A DNA stretch of 64,000 nucleotides, from assembly GCA_905221615.1 (NCBI GenBank), contig CAJNDT010001247.1:503827-567826 (forward strand). The letters run 5' to 3'. The notes below the pieces were generated by a model. It searched no databases. It was given only the letters and a program-made list of their open reading frames with translations, and was not told the DNA's origin. The DNA comes from Symbiodinium sp. CCMP2592. Taxonomy: Eukaryota > Sar > Dinophyceae > Suessiales > Symbiodiniaceae. Position numbers and translations under genes: made by a program. Of the stretch, positions 19,227 to 29,080 are shown one piece after another. How positions within the stretch are numbered: the stretch's first letter is position 1; every line of letters starts with the position of its first letter.

Positions 19227-19514
19227 CACACAAAGTGAGAAGCTCACTCTGGGGACCGCCCGAGACTCGTGGGGAGAAACTCACCCACTCAAGGGAGAAA
19301 CTCACCTTGTTCTTACGGGTGCCTTGAGCACCGCCCTGAAGGAGAAGCTCACCTCAGGTGCGCTCGCAGGATGTGGAGAAGCTCGCCCATCCGTGAGACG
19401 GTATGTAGCAACAGCTGCATGTCTGTGTTTTGAGGGGAGAAACTCACCCTCATGGTGGGGACTGGCCATGCAGAGACTCCGAACCAGAGCTCTGTAAGGG
19501 GAGAAACTCACCCT
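19227..19514. repeat. Dispersed 15-16 bp motif GGGGAGAAACTCACCC, downstream of the gene
   Basis: Copies or near copies lie at about 19,227, 19,271, 19,292, 19,340, 19,374, 19,432 and 19,497. The middle varies (AAACTC, AAGCTC) while the GGAGAA-CTCACC frame is kept. Read on minus the motif is GGTGAGTTTCTCCCC. Similar copies occur inside the neighbouring coding frame at about 20,573, 20,648 and 20,711. Confidence 0.85.
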
Positions 19515-19562
19515 TAAGTACTTGCCTGTTGCGTCTCACTTTCTTTGCAATGGGAGGGCTCG

Positions 19563-20789
19563 TCACTGCTCAAAAATTGGTTGTCTGGAGAGTTTACCGT
19601 CAACCATTACACCCAACGCCTCAAGGCGGTCGTGATAGAACTGGCATTCACTTGCAAGAGTAGAGAAGGCCTTCTCTGCATCTTTGGAAATGCCTGAGCA
19701 GACAGTATGGATCCAGCGTGCATGCAAAGGGCATGCTTTTTGGGCAAGACTGTGGAAACCCTGCCATTTGTGGTCCGGGCAGGCTTGTCGTTTCCAGCTG
19801 AGTAGGTCGTAAAACTGCACTGCGGGGTAAGGATCAGCAGAAGTGTTGCAGGCAATGCCTAGGTTGCTCTCGCCTAAATCAAGGAGATGAAGCCCTTGCG
19901 ACCAGAGCCACACCAAAATGCAAGCTGTGTGGCACAAGAACTTAAAGGCGAATGTGGCTCCACGCGCCATCAACACTTCGAAAGCCTGTATGCACTGGGT
20001 TTGGCAAAGGACCGACATGCGAAGGGTCAGCACCTCGCCTTTTGCATCATGGAGGATTACCATGACATCCTCCATCCAGTGCACTTTTGCTGCAAGGCCT
20101 GGGAGAAGTCTCGCCAGGTTAAGCTCTTGGCGCTGAGAGTGCTCGGAGAGTTTTAGCACCAAGTCCCCGCACAAATACCCAGCCCGGTCTTGGCCTTTGC
20201 CTAGAAGGGACAGCAACGTGCCTGTTGGCTGCCCTTCGTGCCATTCAAAGCCAAGCAGGTCTGGTAGAGCTCGCAGGGGATTGCGAGGAACCGCAGATCC
20301 AACTCTTTTGCCGTGGAGCATCGGGAGCTCCCCTTCCGCCTGAGGCCTCGGGCGAACTCGCTCCTCCGGCTGTTTTGGTTCCTCTGCACGCTTTGAGCTC
20401 GACCCGGGCAGCCCTTGACTAGAGGATGCCTCCGGTCCTGCTTTCATCCGCACTCTTCGCGACCACGGATTGTCGGAACCTTCGGCCTCGGAGTCCAAAA
20501 GATCCCTGTCCCGATCTGTGAGTCGAGGCTTGTGCTTGGCAAAGATTTCATTCAACCTCTGCAACGAAGATTTAGGAGGGAGAATCTCACCTCCTGTCCT
20601 GCTTGTGGTCCCTTCTTGTACCGAGCTGGCATCAGAGGAAGACGATTGGGGGAGGAGCTCACCCCGCTCTGGTCCTTCCTGGAGCAGCTCAACATCCGAG
20701 GAAGACGGAAGGGGGAGATTCTCACCCCTTGTAGGAGCTTCACGGAGCTCTACGGTACCAGTGCCCCTCAACCCCCTCAACCCCTTCAC
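19563..20789 (-). CDS. Possible divergent protein-kinase-like protein with a disordered N-terminus
   Basis: The frame is open for 408 codons. It begins at a GTG codon after a TAG, so it is an exon or the true start is internal (Met115 or Met157). Residues 20-75 carry repeats TRGENLPLPSSSD, ERGELLPQSSSSD and TGGEILPPKSS, coded by the dispersed GGGGAGAAACTCACC motif. Residues 175-335 suggest a degenerate kinase fold: LGKGQDRAGY (196-205) as a Gly-rich loop, LVLKL with Lys213, Glu222 for helix C, a hydrophobic helix at 281-296, HLLDLGESNL (301-310) in the place of HRDxxxxN, and VQFYDLLSWK with Asp328 in the DFG position. Arg of HRD and Gly of DFG are missing, so activity is doubtful. The fold is inference; a dinoflagellate-specific family is the alternative. 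Confidence 0.7.
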   Translation of the reverse strand: MKGLRGLRGTGTVELREAPTRGENLPLPSSSDVELLQEGPERGELLPQSSSSDASSVQEGTTSRTGGEILPPKSSLQRLNEIFAKHKPRLTDRDRDLLDSEAEGSDNPWSRRVRMKAGPEASSSQGLPGSSSKRAEEPKQPEERVRPRPQAEGELPMLHGKRVGSAVPRNPLRALPDLLGFEWHEGQPTGTLLSLLGKGQDRAGYLCGDLVLKLSEHSQRQELNLARLLPGLAAKVHWMEDVMVILHDAKGEVLTLRMSVLCQTQCIQAFEVLMARGATFAFKFLCHTACILVWLWSQGLHLLDLGESNLGIACNTSADPYPAVQFYDLLSWKRQACPDHKWQGFHSLAQKACPLHARWIHTVCSGISKDAEKAFSTLASECQFYHDRLEALGVMVDGKLSRQPIFEQ

Positions 20790-20899
20790 ACCCCCCTTTG
20801 AAGGATCCTACAGTGCCCTCACCGAAGCTTTAGGTTGAAGCTTCGGCTTTGAGTTTCAGGTGCCCAAATAGTAGAGTTTTAGGAAAATGGTTTTTGGAC

Positions 20900-21032
20900 C
20901 TTGAAGCCCTACAGTAGAAGCCCAACAGTTGGAAACCCAATCGCCTCAAACGTTAAGCGCAATGTATAGGGAATCCCAGCTCTATTCGCGGCTTTTATCC
21001 GGTTACCAATTGGCTTTCGAAACTTACGACGC
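20900..21032. mobile_element. Foldback element, FB9-related (diverged)
   Basis: CAGTAGAAGCCCAACAGTTGGAAACCCA begins the left arm in pieces, and TATAGGGAATCCCAGC is the shared interior. A sister copy with the same interior is at 35,772-35,890. Confidence 0.5.
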
Positions 21033-21055
21033 CGAACTCACGGAGTTGAAGGCTT

Positions 21056-21330
21056 TGGGATTCAGGGGTTTAGGGTTTAGGGGTTTAAGGGGTTTAGAGT
21101 TTAAGGGTTTAGGGGTTGGGGCGTTTTGGGTGTAGCGTTTAGAGGTTTAGAAGTGTAGAGTTTTGGGTTCAGGATTTAGGGTTTGGGGGTTTGGGGTTTT
21201 GCGTTCAGGGTTTAGGGTTTCAGGGTTTAGGTGATTTAGGGCTTCCCGTTTCAAGTTTTAGGATTTGAGACTCACGGCTGAGTGTCCTGGCTTCAGGTTT
21301 CAGGGTTTAGAGATCCTATCATGCCGAACT
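21056..21330. repeat. Degenerate TTTAGGG tract
   Basis: Repeated GGGTTTAGGG, GGGGTTTAGG and TTCAGGGTTTAG words on the plus strand. Frames through it encode artificial Gly/Leu/Phe/Arg repeats. Confidence 0.8.
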
Positions 21331-21990
21331 CAAAGTGCGCCCTGCATACCTTGGGAGTTGGTTATTAAAACAAACCACCATGGCTCATCTTGCTTTGTAC
21401 GGTCTCGCTATGGTAGGACATGTCATTCCGGCACACGTAAAACTCTAAATCCACAACACTTGGCCCGAACACCTACAAAATAGTGCAGGCAACTGTTCAA
21501 GCCCATATATCCTCTCTTGTTCATTTACCGGTTCCAAACAAAGCTCAGACTTTCTAAGGTAAATCGGAATACAGTACCCAAAAAATGCAATTTCTCCCAT
21601 TGGCTGAGAAAGAATTAGGCTTCTCCGGTACAGCCCCAAACTGAGAGCTGCGCAGGAAGCAGATCGGATTCCTGGGGCCAAACAGCGGGAGTGAATGAGA
21701 CCCTGCGACCCATGGGCTCAGCGTATAATATGGGGCCTCAAAAAAACAGGGCGTTGTGGTGACTGCGAACATGAGCCTGGAGCGACGAAGCTTTCAGATG
21801 ACTTCTGCATCGCATGGATGCTGAGTTTAGAGCTTCGCCGGAAGGTAGAGTGAATTTATAATGACCCTAGCCCCTGAGGTATAAGATTGACAAACGTTCG
21901 GGCTCCCATATTACGGCCCAGGGCTCCACACGGTATAGGCTTCAGGGTCCAGACGGCTGGGCGAGCCGAGGTCGAAATAAGGACAAGACG
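21331..21990. other. Unassigned unique-looking DNA
   Basis: Few telomere words; frames up to 78 codons only. Nothing recognised. Confidence 0.3.
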
Positions 21991-21993
21991 GTT

Positions 21994-22117
21994 TACTTAA
22001 AGGGTCGTGGGACTTAGAAACTCGGATTATAATAACGGCAACTATACTTATAATTACTTATAACCCCACTTGAGGTACTTATAACCCTACTTACTAAGTC
22101 CCATGATCCGCCAAGTA
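21994..22117. mobile_element. Foldback element FB1 (TCATGGGACTTAG family)
   Basis: Left end TACTTAAAGGGTCGTGGGAC pairs with right end GTCCCATGATCCGCCAAGTA. The interior carries TTATAACCCCACTTGAGG and its imperfect complement. No coding capacity. Confidence 0.85.
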
Positions 22118-22119
22118 AA

Positions 22120-22904
22120 CGGCATCCAGCGGCCTTGGCAATTGGGGGTTTAGAAGTTTAGGGGTTTGGGGTGGGGTTTAGGACTCCTTTATGGTATAGT
22201 TATAATGAGGAACCCTAAGGAATGGTATTGGTAGTTTTGGGGGGCTTCTATCGTAGGGTCAAGGGTTTAGGGGTTAGCAAACAGCGTTGTAAACAGGCTT
22301 GTGGTTGGACTCGTAAGTACTTATAAACCCTAAAGCTTAGACCGTAAACCTGCAAGAGGTGATCCTCCGCCGTTTGGAGTTTCATGGATCGGGGTGATTA
22401 TTCAACAGCCTTACGAGTCTTCAAGGACGTCGAAATTGACTTGGTTCTTGCCGGGGGATTTAATTTAAGTTGCAGGTATCCCCTGAGTAGCCCATCAAGA
22501 ATCAGGGTGCCCTTTTTCCGTTGCGCTTTAAAAACTTGGAGGGTGGGGGGCTTAGTAAGACTGATACAGTAAACTTATACGTACCCTGCAAGGAGCCATC
22601 CCTGCCGTTACGATACATATGAATGAGTCTTCAATGTACTGCGTCCCCTCATCCTCAAAGCACCGAATCCTCACACAGACCAGCCGCAACATCTTGTACT
22701 AGGTTTATTAGGTCGGCCCATCAAAGTCTCTGAAAAAATCGTGTATAAAATCCTCTAAAGGCCCACTAAGGAAAGCCCTGCTGTTATGGTTATCTCCGTT
22801 CATCATATACTTCACCGGAAAGAAACGTTCACTGCTATCCCAAGCCAATTTGCCTCTTTATCAAATATTTATTAGTTTGAGCCAGCACATTCTTCAGACG
22901 GCAA
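22120..22904. other. Gene-poor DNA with scattered telomere words
   Basis: TTTAGGGGTTTGGGG phrases near 22,150-22,280, otherwise no repeat family or gene recognised. Confidence 0.3.
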
Positions 22905-22905
22905 C

Positions 22906-23003
22906 AAACCCTAAACCATAAAACCTAAACCCTAAACCCCTAAACCCTAAACCCCTCAACCCTGAACTGTAAACCCTAAACCCCTAAACCCTAAACCGCC
23001 GCT
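22906..23003. repeat. Interstitial telomeric tract (CCCTAAA sense)
   Basis: About ten CCCTAAAC or CCCCTAAAC units with substitutions. Confidence 0.88.
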
Positions 23004-23163
23004 GAACTCTGAACCCTGCAACCGGCAGCATTTCTGAGACTTCTAAGGCGTTGAAAGACCCCTAAACCCGTTAGCGTCGCTGAACCCCGAAAGCCAGAGC
23101 CCCAAACCCCCACATAAAGCTACACATGTCCATGTATAATATGTTCATGTAACTGTTTAAAAC

Positions 23164-23220
23164 ATATATATATATATATATATATATATGTAAATGTATA
23201 TGTATACTATATAGCATGCA

Positions 23221-23255
<35 letters not shown>

Positions 23256-23272
23256 TCGTCCCCCCCCCCCCC
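23164..23272. repeat. (TA)n pair and C homopolymer
   Basis: TA runs at 23,164-23,190 and 23,223-23,253 are followed by twelve C residues (23,261-23,272). Confidence 0.92.
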
Positions 23273-23287
23273 AAGATCTACGTCTGC

Positions 23288-23762
23288 AGGTTTCCGGGGA
23301 ATGGATTTCCTGATTTCCTGCTTTCTGCAGTACGCAGGTTTCCAGATTCCAGATTTGCAGGCACTATGTTTCCAGAGATTCCAGATTCCAGATTTCCAGA
23401 TTTGCTCACCCTAACGTTTCCAGATTTCCAGAAATCTGGAATCTGGAATCTGGAAACTTAGAGCCTGCAAATCTGGAAATCTGGAAACTTAGCAGATTTG
23501 CATGCACTATGTTTCCAGAGATTCCAGATTCCAGATTTCCAGATTTGCTCACCTCAAGGTTTCCAAATTTCCAGAAATCTGGAATCTGGAAACCCTAAGG
23601 TTTCCAGAAATCTGGAATCTGGAATCTGGAAACTTAGAGCCTGCAAATCTGGAAATCTGGAATCTGGAATCTTAGAGCCTGCAAATCTGTAAATCTGGAA
23701 TCTTAGAGCCTGCAAATCTGGAAATCTGGAAACTTACCCTGCAAATCTGGAATCTGGAACTC
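23288..23762. repeat. TTCCAGA / TCTGGAA short-repeat array with complementary halves
   Basis: The left part (23,288-23,440) is dominated by TTTCCAGATTCCAGA words, and much of the right part (23,440-23,760) by TCTGGAATCTGGAAA words. The order flips a second time at 23,500-23,580. TTAGAGCCTGCAAATCTGG recurs at about 23,458, 23,634, 23,673 and 23,704. The array can fold on itself extensively. Confidence 0.92.
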
Positions 23763-24227
23763 TAGGACGTGTAGAAACATGAGCATCAGCCGTAGCCTCA
23801 TGAACATCAGTCGGCTTCGGGGCTGGTCCTAAAACCAAAACCGCCTGGTCAGAAAGCGTCTTCGAGATTGATCATGGTCAAAAAGAAGTGAATTTGCTTA
23901 ATGCACCACTCAACAACGAGGTCATGGGGTAGCGGCTCCAGTTATTGCACTGCCATGCAACACCGCTGATGCTCATGATGCGCGTGTCTTGTCCGCCCCC
24001 AAACCTGCTGATGCTGGTCCTAAAACCAAAACCGCCTGGTCCGTCTCGTTCTCCCACAGCCGAAGTCTTGAGCCAGTGAGTGTTTATGAGAGGGTCTAGT
24101 GAAGGGGGACATACGATATGTGATGGGTGCGCAGCTGTGCACAATCAAGTGTGACTCCAAGCCTATTGAAATCTTGCCGCACACGAAGCTATGGAAATCC
24201 ACCCGGACGAGGTGCGGTTCAACCGCA

Positions 24228-24445
24228 CAAAACATTGTAATGCTCAATCAAAATCAGCTTTTCCAACCATTGAAACGCACGAAACACTGCTATGCTCAAA
24301 AAATTCCAAACTCTTAAGGAATCTGCCCCCGGCCTGGCCATAGATGCCAGAATTTTAGAATTTTTGGATTTTTGAGCATTACAGTGTTTCGTGAGTTCAG
24401 GGTTAGAAATTTTGGATTTTTTTGAGCATTACAGTGTTTTCTGAT
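24228..24445. repeat. Inverted-repeat cluster around TGAGCATTACAGTGTTT
   Basis: AAACATTGTAATGCTCAA (about 24,230) and AAACACTGCTATGCTCAAAAA (in part, about 24,283) are complementary to TTTTTGAGCATTACAGTGTTT-type words at about 24,366 and 24,418. The result is two left arms and two right arms. Confidence 0.75.
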
Positions 24446-26100
24446 GTCCAGGACAGGAGATATTGCATCACAAGATAAGTGTGTGCTTTCAACCGTTGTC
24501 AAGGACTGGAAGTAATGATTTATGTGTCTTCTGGAACAACAACGGTTTTCATTACTCTTGTTTGGTCAGTATAAAAAAGGCCTAGTCGTTGCATAGCTTA
24601 TTTCATGTATGTTTTTGGAGGTTGGTAGCTCTATGGCACCAGCAGCAGTGGCTCCAGTACCGGAGCTTTCTCGAAAATGGGTTTGGCCCTTCTTCGGCAA
24701 GCTGCACCGCCTACAGATCCAACACTGTAGCAGCGCAAGCCTTTCTAGAACTTAATTCATTTCATATTGGAGACTGCAGGAAACTGTTTGCCTCTTGCTA
24801 TCATCAGGAACAATGGAGACTTCCTATTCGGTTTCCTATGAGACATCCTCATACGTACCAAGCAAGAGACATGAAGATTCCTGCTAACCCAGAAGAAAAT
24901 TCTACGATGTCACCTGTAGTTTTCGAAGACTGAAGAGAGCTCCTTTTCATGTTGTGATACGAACTATGACATCGTTTAAACCACAGTCACAGACAGAAGG
25001 ACCGGTATCGCTTTGTCAGGATGTGAGGGAGGTGTAGAAACCGATACAAGTCTTACGCCTCTTGCCCGTTTAATAAAAGATACCAATAAGCAAGCTTTTC
25101 TTTGTTTGCTGATCACATCTGGGGAGTTTCGCTTGAAGATTGAATAGAGCTACTTTTTTCCGCTACGTTCTATGACAGCAATTAGAGAAACAGCCATGGA
25201 CATAGCGATCGGTATCTTCTCCGGGGCATAGGACAGCATCAATAAGATTTAACCGAATGAAAACTCATGGCCCAAATGAGTACCCGCAAAAAATAGATAG
25301 CGATTGCTATGCACATGGCTGCCTTTAGTATCGACTCACAACATAAAGAGGAGCTTTCTTCCATGAAGTGCCATCTTACTTTGTTTTACGAGGTTAAGGA
25401 GCCCCTGCCTTGTGATTGATACATATCAATGCAGCCAGTCGTAATTAGTCCTGCTTCATGTTTGGAAGGTTGCAACAAGCTCTCTTACTTCTTGCTGCAG
25501 ACGAGCCTTCTTGTGCGCCCGCATATGCACATGAACTTTCCAACTCCAGGGGAATTTTCCCATGTTTTATGAGGCTAAAGAACAACTATTGGAGTATTGC
25601 TTTAAAAACATACGCGCCCGTATATTCGACTTCCTTCATATATAACGGACAGGACATGAAAGGAACTCTTTGTGTTTCGTAACTCATAAATCAAATGCTA
25701 GAGCTATTAGGCCGCATCAGAATCGGACGCTTCACGAGCAGCGGTAAAGAGATGGCCCACGCACACAGACGTCTTCGTAAGAGAGACAATAGTATTTTTA
25801 TTATTAGAGGAATGTCGTCAAATAACACACCATAAAACGCAAAAAAACACGAGGTTTGTTGGTACTACCTGCACAAAAATAGCACGCCCTCCAGCATTTC
25901 AGCTTCTCCAACATATAAACTACCATAAATCTGCTGCCGAGATTCGGCGCCAGATTTTTACACATATCAAACCCGCGACTTGTAGCAGCACGGTTTGCAT
26001 GCACATGGAGTAAAGCACGATTGTATCGGAATTTACGGTGTTTTCGGCATATATGAGTAGTCGACCAATGTAGAGAAGCAACCTGTGGAATTGTGTGGAA
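24446..26100. other. Telomere-word-free block, weak internal repeats, no gene
   Basis: This is the longest part of 21-64 kb without telomere words or foldback elements. GAGCTCCTTTT-CTATGACA-CGGTATC phrases at 24,935-25,010 recur, diverged, at 25,143-25,225, and GGAGCTTTC follows near 25,351. Frames of about 60-115 codons have no recognisable content. It may be an inserted, decayed element. Confidence 0.4.
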
Positions 26101-26111
26101 GAGGCGGATGT

Positions 26112-26190
26112 AGGGGGGGGGGGTGACCATATATATATATATGTGTGTATATATGTATATATATTATATTATATATATATGTATACATGT
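26112..26190. repeat. G run followed by (TA)n
   Basis: Ten G residues, then TA/TGTA alternation to about 26,180. Confidence 0.9.
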
Positions 26191-26597
26191 TTAGATATAC
26201 GCACATGTACACATTAGTCTTTACATGTATTATGGACATGGATATATGTATGTACGTATATACGTGTATATGTGCATGCGGGTACCTATGTAACGTGATG
26301 TAGCATCATATAACTCTTTTGTAAGCTAGTGTAAGGTGAGGTATATGTATGTATGCATGAAACACCCTAAGCCCAAACTTAGCCACCCTTCGAACCAAAA
26401 TTCACACAACATTCTTATTAATCCCCTGGAGATGTGTTGTGGGAAAGAACAATTCCCAAAAGCAGTGAAGCTAAAACCCCAATCCCTAATATCCGCAACA
26501 CTCCGACGCCGAAACTCCCCCCAGCCTTAAGTCGCAAGAATCGGCCCAAGGTTCTCTCCGAAATCACTGTACTCTTCAACGCCGACTGTACACAAAG

Positions 26598-26665
26598 AGT
26601 TTCGGGTTTGGGGATCAGGGTTTAGTATATGAAGGGTTTAGGGTTTAGGGTTTAGGGCTTAGCAG
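26598..26665. repeat. Interstitial telomeric tract (TTTAGGG sense)
   Basis: Four to five TTTAGGG units after GGGTTTGGGGATC. Confidence 0.85.
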
Positions 26666-26885
26666 GGCTATGGACACCCTGAAGATTAGAAAAGGAGCGT
26701 TTAGGAAACCAGAAGCCCCGAAACCCTAACCTAACCCATTGAAACCTAGATCAGTAAAGCCTACCCTAAAGCCTAAAGCCTAAACCCTTTAAAGGCCCGA
26801 GGTTCTCTCCGAAGTCGGGATCTGCAAAGCTGAGGGTACGCAAGGAATCGAGCCGGGAAAGAGCGATCACCTGCTCAGCCAGACC

Positions 26886-26950
26886 AGGTTTAGGGGTTAA
26901 GGGTTTGGGGGTTTAGGGTTTGGGGGTTTAAGGGGGTTTAGGGTTTGAAG
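26886..26950. repeat. Degenerate TTTAGGG tract
   Basis: GGTTTAGGGGTTAAGGG and GGGGGTTTAGGG words. Confidence 0.8.
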
Positions 26951-27231
26951 CTTGGATGGTAGAAAGTAGGGTTTCTTTTGTAGGAAGTGACGCTATATAT
27001 TGGGTAAGTATCCCCCATACAGCCTTATTGAGGTTTAGGGGTCTAGGGTGTTTAGATATCTATGCCCAGACCACTTGGACGATCAACTGGGTAGATTCCA
27101 CAAAGATTTCAGAAAGCCTACACCCGAAATCCGACTGCACTCCTCTTATCCTAGTGGACAGGTTATATCCACAAGGGTTATATAGGGATTCTTGTACCCC
27201 AAGGGGTCATATGTTACCTGCTCTGCTACTG

Positions 27232-27347
27232 CAATAGAGGCCAGAAGGTTGGAACATCATAATCCTCATAACCTTAGGGTAGATAAAGTATACAGAATCC
27301 CCGCACCAATCATCCTAAATCCATATTCCAACTTTCTGGGGTTCACT
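27232..27347. mobile_element. Foldback element FB9
   Basis: Left AGGCCAGAAGGTTGGAACAT and right TTCCAACTTTCTGGGGTTCA are complementary around TAGGGTAGATAAAGTATACA. It directly abuts the next FB1 copy. Confidence 0.75.
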
Positions 27348-27348
27348 G

Positions 27349-27472
27349 ACTTAGAGGAACATGGAACTTAGTAAGTACGGTCATAAGTGCCCTAATTGGG
27401 GGTGAAAAGTAATTGTAAGTATGGCTACCTTGATTATAACCCTAGTTACTAAGTCCCATGACCCTTTAAGTA
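27349..27472. mobile_element. Foldback element FB1
   Basis: ACTTAGAGGAACATGGAACT pairs with AGTCCCATGACCCTTTAAGT. The interior has CCCTAATTGGGG and TTATAACCCTAG. Confidence 0.8.
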
Positions 27473-27929
27473 GGTCTGTAGTAGTGCATGTTCCTGACTT
27501 TTAACCCAAAGGGTCCTACGTACCTATATGGTAGAATGTAGGGCTTCTATATGGCTGGTTGTCCAAATTAGATTCCCTTTTGGGGTCCCTAATATAGTAC
27601 GGAAGTATCCCCCATAACAGTACAGGTTCGACTCCTAGGGCCTCGTAGGGTGCTATAAAGTGTCCCAGATTGCCGGAAGGACCCCAAAAAGTGGTTAGGA
27701 GTTCAGGGTTTAGGGTTTAGGAGTTTAGGGGTGAGGGGTTTAGGGTGTAGGGGTTTAGAGTTTGAATCCATTAAAGGGTTCCTGTACAGTACCCTTTAGT
27801 GGTTAGGGTTTTACAACTTTTAGATCCTTCCGGCAGTCTGGATTAGGATCGAAAGGATTTATGGACAATTGGGGCTTGAGATTTGGGGCTTCAAACCTTA
27901 AACCCATGAACCCCAAAAACCCTAGCCTA

Positions 27930-28026
27930 ACTAGGGCCCCCAAAAAGCACATAAGCACAAGTTAGGATAGGGATATCCCATATAAACCCCCTTATAAAAT
28001 GCTTGTGCTTATGTTCTTTTTGGTTC
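27930..28026. mobile_element. Single foldback element
   Basis: CCCAAAAAGCACATAAGCAC pairs with GTGCTTATGTTCTTTTTGG across about 55 bases. Confidence 0.8.
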
Positions 28027-28032
28027 CCTAAC

Positions 28033-28205
28033 TAACCCTCGTGAAGCTTCAGAAACTGCTCAATGGCCGCCTGCGGAGACGCCGCCCCGTAGCGTGAGTC
28101 TGCGCAAAGGCCGCGTGCAATACTTGGGCCTTCTGAATCTCTTCGTCGGGCATGTGACCGAAAGATCGCATGCGCATACCCGCTCGGAGACGAAGCACAA
28201 ACTAC
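28033..28205 (-). pseudogene. Frameshifted coding fragment between two foldback elements
   Basis: The minus strand reads LRLRAGMRMRSFGHMPDEEI then QKAQVLHAAFAQTHA in one frame, and directly afterwards YGAASPQAAIEQFLKLHEG in another. A one-base shift near 28,092 would join them. The mix of residues and codon use looks like real coding sequence rather than repeat. About 55 residues remain, and the family is not recognised. It is flanked on both sides by foldback elements, so it may be an exon stranded in repeat DNA. The annotated 65-codon frame over this site mixes the real and shifted readings. Confidence 0.5.
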
Positions 28206-28422
28206 GGTTGATGATCCCAAAGGCTCCATGTACCCTTATAGTAGATACTTAGGCCTTAAAGGGGTCCTTATATAGATACTTTAAGGCCTAAGTATCTACT
28301 ATATGGGTACATGGAGCCTTAGGGGATGTAAATCCTTGCATTACCTTCATGATCCTAAACTATGGGAATAATGGTATATTCCTGATTATGGGTGATGCAG
28401 GATTTTTATCTTCAACCGTATC
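28201..28422. mobile_element. Foldback element FB4 split by another foldback element
   Basis: The FB4 left end ACTACGGTTGATGAT (28,201-28,215) is separated from GTAAATCCTTGCATTACC (28,328 on) by the insertion at 28,219-28,322. The right end ATGCAGGATTTTTATC-TTCAACCGTA closes the element. Confidence 0.8.
28219..28322. mobile_element. Foldback element nested inside FB4
   Basis: AAGGCTCCATGTACCCTTAT and GGGTACATGGAGCCTT are complementary, and the inner arms TAGATACTTAGGCCTTAAAG and TTTAAGGCCTAAGTATCTA pair as well. Almost the whole element is a stem. Confidence 0.9.
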
Positions 28423-28540
28423 TCCGGGATCAGCTTCTGAAGGTTGGAATGTCTTGCTGGATTGAAGCGTTCCGCTGGTCCTGACAAAGTCAGGATGCGA
28501 CCCTCCCTCGGGTTGCGTCCCCGCACATGAGGGGGGGGGA

Positions 28541-28664
28541 TACTTAAAGGGACATGGGACATAGTAACTAGGGTTTTAACTAAGGTAACTAGACTTATAA
28601 TTACGTATAACCCCATTTAAGGTACTTATAACCTTACTTACTAAGTCCCATGATCCTCTAAGTA
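28541..28664. mobile_element. Foldback element FB1
   Basis: TACTTAAAGGGACATGGGAC pairs with GTCCCATGATCCTCTAAGTA. Confidence 0.88.
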
Positions 28665-28739
28665 CTTTCGCGATCTGCTGCCAAGCGCCTCCTCCTCTAC
28701 CGGAAAGTGCCCATGTTGTAGCTTGGGCTGGTGGCTTGA

Positions 28740-29080
28740 AAAACCCTAAACCCAAAACCCTGAAATTGCTTTAAGCTTTGTGGCTCAGCATGTTTGGGAG
28801 ATACTTCCAGACCCCATGCTGATAATCCCTAAAATCTCTGGACTGGTAGGTTTAGGGTTAGGGTTTGGGGGATTGTGGGATTCCACAGGCAGGGAAAGCC
28901 CAACGGCCGTGCAACCCTGAAAATAAATCCGACCTAGTCAAAGCTAAGTTGAACTCTATAACATCATCATAAACCCCCAAACCCTTCAAGCCTGAACCCT
29001 AAACCCTTCCAGAATTCTGAAAGGAACCCGAAGGCCTAAACCTCAGGCGAGACCTCAACCACAAGAATAGAAAACGAACA
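28740..29080. repeat. Mixed telomere words in both orientations
   Basis: CCCTAAACCC (28,740), TTTAGGGTTAGGG (28,850) and CCCCCAAACCC (28,975) alternate; no gene is seen. Confidence 0.6.

Noticed and set aside
21056-21135. Gly/Leu/Phe repeat peptide (GFRGLGFRGL)
   Set aside because: Translation of degenerate TTTAGGG repeats.
27615-27640. GGTTCGACTCC resembling a tRNA T-arm
   Set aside because: The flanking bases do not form the 5-bp T stem, and no acceptor, D-arm or anticodon stem is found at the right distance.
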